Source: Croceibacterium_A sp964439725
GTDB lineage: Bacteria > Pseudomonadota > Alphaproteobacteria > Sphingomonadales > Sphingomonadaceae
Assembly (NCBI GenBank): GCA_964439725.1
Contig: CAYTPY010000070.1
Coordinates: forward strand, 1-10,718
Reading direction: 5' to 3'
Length of the DNA stretch: 10,718 nt
In this document: positions 1-3,980 of the stretch, one piece after another
Position numbering within the stretch: position 1 is the stretch's first letter
Layout: every line of letters starts with the position of its first letter
The notes under the pieces: model-generated
What the model was told of the DNA's origin: nothing
Seen by the model: the letters and a program-made list of their open reading frames with translations, nothing else
Databases searched by the model: none
Position numbers and translations under genes: made by a program

Positions 1-196
1 CAGCCTCGCCGATGCGCCGCTCGCCGCGGCCGTAGACGTAGATCGTCGGCTCTTCCGGAGCCCCCTCGACGGTCTCGGCGGATGTGTCGCCAACCGCCGC
101 CGGTGCGTCCTGTGCCGCAGCGGCGGCGGAAACGAGGGCGAGCGCAGAGATGCCGGCGGCAAGCGTGCGGCGAAGGTTCGGATCGGTTGTCGTCAT
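1..196 (-). CDS. TonB-dependent outer-membrane receptor, N-terminal fragment (continues beyond the window)
   Basis: The first 65 codons of a minus-strand gene, read from an ATG at 194-196, with the rest beyond base 1. The product starts with a basic n-region (residues 1-10, MTTTDPNLRR), a hydrophobic Ala/Leu core and an Ala-rich cleavage region before QDAPAA, which is a Sec signal peptide. After an acidic linker comes PTIYVYGRGERRIGEA. Its start resembles a TonB box, and the GRGE-x-x-IG pattern resembles the plug start of a TonB-dependent receptor family common in sphingomonads and Caulobacter. Such receptors import siderophores, saccharides or other large substrates across the outer membrane using TonB energy. 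A weak AGG ribosome site lies about 8 bases upstream. The substrate cannot be told because plug and barrel are outside the window. The lipoprotein gene at 272-727 lies upstream on the same strand, 75 bases away, so co-transcription is possible. Confidence 0.68.
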   Translation of the reverse strand, partial: MTTTDPNLRRTLAAGISALALVSAAAAAQDAPAAVGDTSAETVEGAPEEPTIYVYGRGERRIGEA

Positions 197-250
197 TCGC
201 TGCCTAAAGCCAGCGCGCTCACCGTCAGCCAAGTAATTTACGGTAATGGC

Positions 251-270
251 CGCGTTACAGCGCGTTACAG
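251..270. repeat. Perfect 10-bp tandem repeat (CGCGTTACAG x2) upstream of the receptor gene
   Basis: CGCGTTACAG occurs twice in direct succession, directly after the stop codon of the lipoprotein gene and 55 bases before the receptor start. Read on the minus strand it is CTGTAACGCG twice, a one-helical-turn spacing that suits a regulator binding as a tandem dimer. No binding protein can be named. It could also be a chance duplication. Confidence 0.6.
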
Positions 271-271
271 G

Positions 272-727
272 CTATTGCGCCGGAACGTGGTACTCGGACA
301 CGATCCGCCACGGCTCACCGTTCGACCGGCGCCAGACCGTCTTGCTGGTGACGGGCACGGTGACTGCTTCGCCCGCGTTGGAGGTACGGGTGAAGTTGCC
401 GGTGGCCGTGGTGACGGCCAGGTCGTCGCTCCCGGCGGCCCAGCCGGTGCCCGGGTTCAGATCCAGCTTGAAAGCCGGATCGGCAAGCAGCGTATCGTAC
501 TGGGCGGCAATCGCCTCGCCCCCGGTGGCGGCAGGGCTGCCGGGCACGAAGAACACCGCGTCATCGGCGTAGTTGCGCACCGCGCCGCGCAAATCATTGG
601 CGGCGATCGCCTGGAACTGCGCCTCTTCGGTGGCGCGCACGGTTTCGAGCACCGCCTCGGGATCGGCAGAGCCGCAGCCGGCCAGCAACGCGAGCGGGGC
701 CAGGGCCAGCAAGGGGATACGGGTCAT
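272..727 (-). CDS. Small lipoprotein with SnoaL/DUF4440-like (NTF2-fold) domain
   Basis: Encodes a 151-aa protein. The chosen ATG (725-727) has GGAGAG about 7 bases upstream and directly begins a lipoprotein signal: MTR, a hydrophobic stretch, then lipobox LAGC with the acylated Cys at residue 18. In-frame codons further upstream give only unlikely sequence. The mature part (about 25-150) has the pattern of NTF2-like SnoaL/DUF4440 proteins: an N-terminal helix (VRATEEAQFQAIAANDL), a YADDAVFFVPGSPA strand-loop, a helix ending in LLADPAF, and strands ending in TVWRRSNGEPWRIVSEYH. This fold serves as a small ligand-binding or enzyme pocket, and no catalytic residue can be assigned here. The product probably sits on the periplasmic face of a membrane; the residue after Cys is Gly, so there is no clear inner-membrane retention signal. 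It is divergent from the oxidoreductase gene across a 145-base promoter region. Confidence 0.85.
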   Translation of the reverse strand: MTRIPLLALAPLALLAGCGSADPEAVLETVRATEEAQFQAIAANDLRGAVRNYADDAVFFVPGSPAATGGEAIAAQYDTLLADPAFKLDLNPGTGWAAGSDDLAVTTATGNFTRTSNAGEAVTVPVTSKTVWRRSNGEPWRIVSEYHVPAQ

Positions 728-872
728 CGCTTTTCTCTCCATTCGCCTGTTCGAGGAGACCTTGGCCGAGAGAGGCGGCAGGCGCTTTGACGCTGCGCAA
801 AGGGAGCGGCTTGCGACGGACGGCTCAGACAGGCACATCTCGGGAAAGAACAGAATCAACCGGAGAGTACCG

Positions 873-1790
873 ATGGCTAGCGCCGCAGAAAGCCGCCCTT
901 ATGACATCGAGGACGGAGCCCGCCAGGTCGAAGCGATGATCCGCTTCGTCGATCCCGGCGACTTCGTTACCCGGCGCTACGTGCGCGCGGGGGCGGAGAT
1001 CAACACCGGAACGTACTCCGACCACAAGGTCATCGTGCGGGACGCGATGCCGATCCGCGACCATTTTGAGTTCGATGTGCACGGGTTTCGGATTGCCCGT
1101 CAGCCCACCGCGGTGAAGGACTTCCACGACAAGGGCGAGGTCGAGCGCATCTACGAACGCGAGGTCGAGGAGCATATCCGTGAACTGATTGGCGCGGACA
1201 AGGTCGTGGCACGGGGATGGATGCTGCGGACCAGTGCCGACCTCACCGACCGCGCACAGGAGAAGACCGAGGGCTACCAGCACGTCGGCGGTATCCAGCC
1301 TCCCGCCGGGGAAGCGCACATCGATCTCGACACGCCGACCGCGCAGCGGATGGCCGAGTTCACGTACAAGAAGCACTTTCCCGACGGCCCGGGCTACAGG
1401 CGTTTCCTGATCACCAGCTACTGGCGTACGTTCTCAGCCCCGCCGCAGGACGTCCCGCTGGCGCTATGCGACGGGCGCACCAGCTTTGCCGGCGAGGAGA
1501 AGAGCAACAAGCTGTTCGTCGTGGACGAGTTTCCCGAAGGCGATGCGCTGACCGCGCCTGCCGAGGGTGAGGACCAGCTGATGGCGGCGACGATCCCGTC
1601 GTACCACCCTAGCATGCGCTGGTGGTATTTCTCGAACATGGACCGCGACGATGCGCTGCTGTTCAAGTTTCACGACAGCGACCATTCGATAACGTGGCGC
1701 TGCCCGCACACTGCGTTCCACGATCCGAGCTTCACGGATGCCAAGACCCGCGAGAGCATCGAAGTGCGTTCGGTTGCATTCTGGGAGTAG
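873..1790 (+). CDS. CmcJ/NvfI (AsaB/GA4-desaturase-like) family putative oxidoreductase
   Basis: A 305-aa protein. ATG 873 has GGAGAG seven bases upstream; earlier in-frame codons run antisense through the lipoprotein gene and were excluded. The sequence matches a family best known from fungal and actinobacterial secondary metabolism (CmcJ, NvfI, AsaB). Family hallmarks are visible: EAHIDLD at 147-153, which supplies a possible H149-x-D151 metal pair; YRRFLITSYWR at 175-185; VPLALCDGRTS at 194-204; RWWYFSNMDRDDALLFK at 249-265; FHDSD 266-270; PHTAFHDP at 278-285 with H279 as a possible third ligand; and RESIEVRSVAF near the C-terminus. NvfI and relatives are Fe(II)/2-oxoglutarate-type enzymes; other members are only called hydroxylase/desaturase-like. 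Length is normal and no motif is broken. The protein is soluble, with no signal peptide. No biosynthetic cluster surrounds it, so the substrate is unknown. It ends 7 bases from the convergent tatA stop. Confidence 0.85.
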   Translation: MASAAESRPYDIEDGARQVEAMIRFVDPGDFVTRRYVRAGAEINTGTYSDHKVIVRDAMPIRDHFEFDVHGFRIARQPTAVKDFHDKGEVERIYEREVEEHIRELIGADKVVARGWMLRTSADLTDRAQEKTEGYQHVGGIQPPAGEAHIDLDTPTAQRMAEFTYKKHFPDGPGYRRFLITSYWRTFSAPPQDVPLALCDGRTSFAGEEKSNKLFVVDEFPEGDALTAPAEGEDQLMAATIPSYHPSMRWWYFSNMDRDDALLFKFHDSDHSITWRCPHTAFHDPSFTDAKTRESIEVRSVAFWE

Positions 1791-1797
1791 GCGCGGC

Positions 1798-2037
1798 TTA
1801 GCCGCCGTTGCCCCCTTCCGGCTTGGGAGCGGGCGCCGCGGCTGGCTCAACAGCCGTCTGGCGGTGCGCAGCGAGCGTCGCAGGGGGCGGCGTGCGCTCC
1901 TCTTCGCCGAGGCCCTTGCGGAAGCTGCGGATGCCCTTGCCAAAGTCACCCATCGTTTCCGAGATCTTGCCACGGCCGAAGAGGATCAGGACGACGAGCG
2001 CCACTACGATCCAGTGCCACATGCTGCCTATGCCCAT
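1798..2037 (-). CDS. tatA: Twin-arginine translocase subunit TatA/E, standing alone
   Basis: A 79-aa TatA. It has one short membrane helix (residues 7-20, MWHWIVVALVVLILF), the FG hinge (F20-G21), an amphipathic helix (GKISETMGDFGKGIRSFRKG, 23-42) with the TatA-type G and K/R pattern, then a charged Pro/Ala-rich cytoplasmic tail. TatA oligomerises at TatBC to pass folded proteins with twin-arginine signals across the inner membrane. Two in-frame ATGs are close together (2043 and 2037). AGGAG at 2044-2048 lies directly against the first but six bases from the second, so the second is preferred. A TATAAG at 2078-2073 on the minus strand could be its -10 element, but no good -35 is seen. tatB and tatC are not adjacent: the downstream neighbour is convergent and upstream lies an unrelated ORF. 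It is therefore either a relocated tatA or a second, TatE-like copy. Confidence 0.9.
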   Translation of the reverse strand: MGIGSMWHWIVVALVVLILFGRGKISETMGDFGKGIRSFRKGLGEEERTPPPATLAAHRQTAVEPAAAPAPKPEGGNGG

Positions 2038-2076
2038 TGTCATCTCCTAACAGCCAGAGGGCCGAACGGCTCGCTT

Positions 2077-2349
2077 ATACAGCACCGCGGACAAGCCGAA
2101 AACGCCGAATTCTTGGACGAGGCGCGCGAGAGGTGCGGAACAAAGCGGTACCAAGCCGTGTTGGGGCCCTTGAGGTATATTGCAGTGGCTGATGACCCTT
2201 TTGTTGCGGTTGGTCTGTTGACCGAAACCAATATCCGGATGCTGGGCTCCAGCTTGCGGCAAGTGTTTCCGATTCCGGAGGACAACCAGTTCGACGAACT
2301 GCTTCAAGCTTTGGATGAGGCTGTCGAGGGTACGCGCGAGCCGCGTTAG
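2077..2349 (+). CDS. Hypothetical ORF with unresolved start (possible gene remnant)
   Basis: An open plus-strand frame that reads like real protein from about base 2077 to the TAG at 2347-2349. Recognisable stretches are QAENAEFLDEARERCG, VLGPLRYIAVADDPF, GLLTETNIRMLGSSLRQVF and FDELLQALDEA. By my count GC is about two thirds at codon positions 1 and 3 and clearly lower at position 2, as expected for coding DNA on this strand. Position 3 GC is lower than in the neighbours. No in-frame ATG precedes the conserved-looking part. The choices are ATA 2077, TTG 2113, GTG 2158 or ATG 2239, none with a good ribosome site; 2077 is given because protein-like sequence begins there. Its stop overlaps the HAD gene stop by three bases, tail to tail. 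It may be a gene with a rare start, a decayed 5' end, or less likely a chance frame. The family is not recognised. If it is not a gene, 2048-2345 holds only the tatA leader. Confidence 0.4.
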   Translation: MQHRGQAENAEFLDEARERCGTKRYQAVLGPLRYIAVADDPFVAVGLLTETNIRMLGSSLRQVFPIPEDNQFDELLQALDEAVEGTREPR

Positions 2350-2819
2350 GCGGTCAGCGGAAAGTATTCCTTGAGCGCGGAAATCGATTCCCGCGCCGTC
2401 CGGTGTTGGATGAAGATACCGCCGATTTCTTCCCATAAGCGCCGGTGCCTGTCCTGATCGTCGACGAGCACGTCTCCTTCCTTGGCATGATCGCGCTTGT
2501 CGCGGGCCATGGTGGTGATGATCCGTGTGCCGGGGAAATGCTGGGCCGCCCAGCGGACTTTCTGGTCCGCGGCCCAGTTGCCGCGCGGCAGGCCGGTGAG
2601 GATGATCGGATCGAGGTGGCGAACCGCCTCGAATAGCTCCATCGCATCGTCCATCAGCGGTAGCGAAAAGTAGAAATCAGGCGCTTGCGCAAGCCTCTGC
2701 CAGAATCTGCGCAGACCGTGGCGTTTTTCGAACGCGCGCGGCGGCAAACCAAGGACGGCGGTAGCGCCCTTGTCGAAATCTGCAAGGACGCCATCACAGT
2801 CGAGATAGAGTTGCCTCAT
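2346..2819 (-). CDS. HAD-superfamily phosphatase, 5'(3')-deoxyribonucleotidase (NT5C)-like
   Basis: A 157-aa HAD phosphatase. Motif I is D7-C-D9-G-V-L-A-D-F at the extreme N-terminus, where D7 is the nucleophile and D9 the acid/base. Motif II is T75 in IILTGLP. Motif III is a Lys in the 104-114 stretch (ARDKRDHAKEG). Motif IV is D120-D121 in VLVDDQD. The DCDGVLADF form and the small helical cap between motifs I and II (about 16-70) match the cytosolic deoxyribonucleotidase group, which removes phosphate from nucleoside monophosphates, and the HAD domains found in some RNA-repair proteins. The start is fixed by an ATGA overlap with the upstream gene, whose TGA is at 2818-2816, so the two are translationally coupled. 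It has no signal peptide and is cytoplasmic. Whether the substrate is a free nucleotide or a nucleic-acid end is open; the coupled 2H-like gene favours the latter, as an inference. Confidence 0.85.
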   Translation of the reverse strand: MRQLYLDCDGVLADFDKGATAVLGLPPRAFEKRHGLRRFWQRLAQAPDFYFSLPLMDDAMELFEAVRHLDPIILTGLPRGNWAADQKVRWAAQHFPGTRIITTMARDKRDHAKEGDVLVDDQDRHRRLWEEIGGIFIQHRTARESISALKEYFPLTA

Positions 2820-3226
2820 GGCCAGTTCGCCGGGGCCAGTGAGAGCGGAATTGGCTTCGGCAGCGGCTGCCAAGGACCCTTGGCTAGCACGTCATTGCTC
2901 TCCTTCGCCTTCCGGCCGGGTCCGAGCGACCAGGTGATGTGATAGATGCTGCCATCGGGTCGACCGATCGAGCCGTCAATCGCGACGACCAGAGCCTCGA
3001 CACCGCGGCCGTCGTCGATGCGCCCGATGACCTCTGCATCGACTTCGTCCGGCAGCGGAGTGTCGGCGGCTACCCTGGCAGCCAGCGTGACATGGTCCGC
3101 GATCACTTTACCATATTGCGGTTCGAACCGTTGGAGCATTGTCTCCCGCTCCGTGGGGTCCAGGCTCCATCCAACGACTGAGCGGCCTGGGCGGGCATTG
3201 CGGACGAGTTCGGACGGTGAGGGCAC
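2816..3226 (-). CDS. Small 2H-phosphoesterase-like protein (two H-x-T motifs), possible RNA end-processing
   Basis: A 136-aa product, first gene of a pair with the HAD phosphatase. It carries two H-x-T motifs, each on a predicted strand: ADHVTLAARV (H45, T47) and IYHITWSLGPG (H96, T98). Paired H-x-(T/S) motifs define the 2H phosphoesterase superfamily (LigT/ThpR, CPDase, and the 2H domain of 'Swiss Army Knife' RNA-repair proteins), which acts on 2',3'-cyclic phosphates or 2',5' linkages. The spacing of 51 residues is short for LigT, so a divergent branch is suggested. The C-terminus is Pro-rich (PWQPLPKPIPLSLAP). The start is a GTG at 3226; it is the only usable codon because an in-frame TGA lies three codons upstream. 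Its ribosome site is poor (GGGG 9 to 12 bases before), and a promoter match close upstream could give a nearly leaderless transcript. No close family is named with certainty; the 2H reading rests on the motifs. Confidence 0.72.
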   Translation of the reverse strand: MPSPSELVRNARPGRSVVGWSLDPTERETMLQRFEPQYGKVIADHVTLAARVAADTPLPDEVDAEVIGRIDDGRGVEALVVAIDGSIGRPDGSIYHITWSLGPGRKAKESNDVLAKGPWQPLPKPIPLSLAPANWP

Positions 3227-3255
3227 GCCGCATCAACCCCGTTCGCGAGTGAGAT

Positions 3256-3268
3256 GTTCCGACGGAAC
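3256..3268. repeat. Interrupted palindrome GTTCCG-A-CGGAAC in a divergent promoter region
   Basis: Perfect 6-bp half-sites around one central A, lying 30 bases upstream of the GTG at 3226 and 55 upstream of the ATG at 3323. It is a plausible operator for a dimeric regulator. Its right half is also the -35-like GGAAC of the possible stress promoter, so the symmetry may be a by-product of facing promoters. Confidence 0.5.
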
Positions 3269-3289
3269 CGCAAGCGGTCGTCGCCGGTT
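3264..3289 (+). promoter_or_regulatory. EcfG-like general-stress promoter candidate for the 82-aa/SpoIIAA-like operon
   Basis: GGAAC at 3264-3268, then 17 bases, then GGTT at 3286-3289. The alphaproteobacterial EcfG consensus, as I recall it, is GGAAC-N16/17-CGTT, so the -35 is exact, the spacing fits and the -10 has one change (C to G). Transcription would begin near 3296, leaving a leader of about 27 bases that contains the ribosome site at 3311-3318. Not verified by any search. Confidence 0.4.
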
Positions 3290-3291
3290 CC
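3266..3291 (-). promoter_or_regulatory. Opposing EcfG-like promoter candidate for the 2H/HAD pair
   Basis: On the minus strand GGAAC (3291-3287), 17 bases, then GGTT (3269-3266): a mirror image of the plus-strand match, because GGAACCG (3264-3270) and CGGTTCC (3285-3291) are inverted repeats. A second minus-strand match, GGAAC 3260-3256, 17 bases, GGTT 3238-3235, lies nearer the GTG start and would give an almost leaderless message. Only one may be used, or the inverted repeat may instead be an operator. Confidence 0.3.
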
Positions 3292-3322
3292 TCAGCAAGT
3301 CCAGGTTCCCGAGGGAGAGATC

Positions 3323-3571
3323 ATGCCAGTATCTGAAACCAGCATCGTCGAGCGGATTGCGCGAGTGCTCGCCGGACAGCGCGCGAGCGCTAACGCCGAC
3401 GGCTACCTCGCGTCGGCAGGAGACGTGGTCGACGACTCTTGGCGCGAACACCTGGACGATGCCCGCGCGGTGCTGCGTACGTTGCGAGAGCCTGATCCTG
3501 TGATGGCGGCCGCAGGCAACGTGGACACGTGGCGCGCGATGGTGGAAGCGGCTGTCGAAGCGGAGGGTTGA
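3323..3571 (+). CDS. Conserved-looking small protein of unknown function (82 aa)
   Basis: An 82-aa acidic soluble protein. ATG 3323 is chosen because GAGGGAGAG sits 5 to 12 bases upstream; the in-frame ATG at 3254 would read through the promoter region. The sequence looks all-helical: a first helix (SIVERIARVLAGQRASA), a middle segment with SWREHLDDARAVLRTL, and a last helix (NVDTWRAMVEAAVEAEG). No Cys, no membrane segment and no known catalytic motif are seen. I do not recognise the family; similar short Trp-containing 'SWREHLDDAR' proteins are usually left as hypothetical in sphingomonad genomes. It is followed after 4 bases by the SpoIIAA-like gene, so the two form an operon and are likely expressed together, perhaps under the stress-type promoter just upstream. 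Confidence 0.75.
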   Translation: MPVSETSIVERIARVLAGQRASANADGYLASAGDVVDDSWREHLDDARAVLRTLREPDPVMAAAGNVDTWRAMVEAAVEAEG

Positions 3572-3575
3572 GGCG

Positions 3576-3968
3576 ATGTTGGAGGAGCTAGACAGCGTTG
3601 ACGACGTGCTGGCCATCCGTGTTTCGCACAAGATCACGGGAGCGGATCTCGACAAAATCATGGACCGGCTCGACGCGCTGATGACGCGGCACGAAAAAGT
3701 AAACGTGTTCGTCGAGACGCACTCGATCGATGGCCTCGAACTGACCAGCTTACCTGGTTACATGGCACGGGCGATGCCGCTGCTGGGCAAGCTCAGTAAG
3801 TTCGGCCGTGTCGCGGTAGTGGCCGACCAGGCCTGGATCCGGGCGGGTACGCGGCTGGAAAGCGCGTTGCTGCCGAACATCAAGTACCGTGTCTACGAAC
3901 CCGATGAACGCGCGGAGGCTTTAGCCTGGGTCAGCGGGGTTGGGGGCGTGGCCACACCCGGACTGTAG
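3576..3968 (+). CDS. SpoIIAA-like (STAS-fold) protein
   Basis: A 130-aa protein of the SpoIIAA-like family (formerly DUF3478), a STAS-type alpha/beta fold. Typical features are an N-terminal strand (DVLAIRVSHKITGADLDKI), a central VNVFVETHSIDGLEL strand-loop, a helix with ARAMPLLGKLSKFGRVAVVAD, and a C-terminal YRVYEPDERAEALAWV segment, which nearly all members share. Family length is normal. True SpoIIAA is a phosphorylated anti-anti-sigma factor, but this family usually lacks the conserved DSSG phosphorylation loop. I see none here either (THSIDGLEL at the equivalent region), so a partner-switch role cannot be assumed; some structures of the family suggest lipid or small hydrophobic ligand binding. 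It starts 4 bases after the 82-aa gene, with AGGG/GAGG ribosome-site sequence inside that gene's end. It ends 12 bases from the convergent PAS-GGDEF-EAL gene, with no visible terminator between. Confidence 0.85.
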   Translation: MLEELDSVDDVLAIRVSHKITGADLDKIMDRLDALMTRHEKVNVFVETHSIDGLELTSLPGYMARAMPLLGKLSKFGRVAVVADQAWIRAGTRLESALLPNIKYRVYEPDERAEALAWVSGVGGVATPGL

Positions 3969-3980
3969 TACGCCGCAGGC

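Noticed and set aside
573..872. A 100-codon upstream extension of the CmcJ/NvfI-type gene
   Set aside because: It runs antisense through the lipoprotein gene and divergent promoter region. ATG 873 has a good ribosome site and family-like N-terminus.
1738..2046. Upstream extension of the hypothetical plus-strand ORF to an ATG at 1738
   Set aside because: This part is the reverse of tatA and of the end of the oxidoreductase gene and is Arg/Ala-rich; only the part after about 2050 looks like protein.
2047..2436. Minus-strand frame of about 129 codons upstream of tatA
   Set aside because: The translation is rich in His, Asn, Arg and Cys with no protein-like pattern, and it overlaps the end of the HAD gene. 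The plus-strand frame explains the region better.
3241..3309. LexA boxes made from the four GTTC words in the gap
   Set aside because: The alphaproteobacterial box needs GTTC-N7-GTTC. The spacings here are 11, 27 and 14 bases, so none fits.
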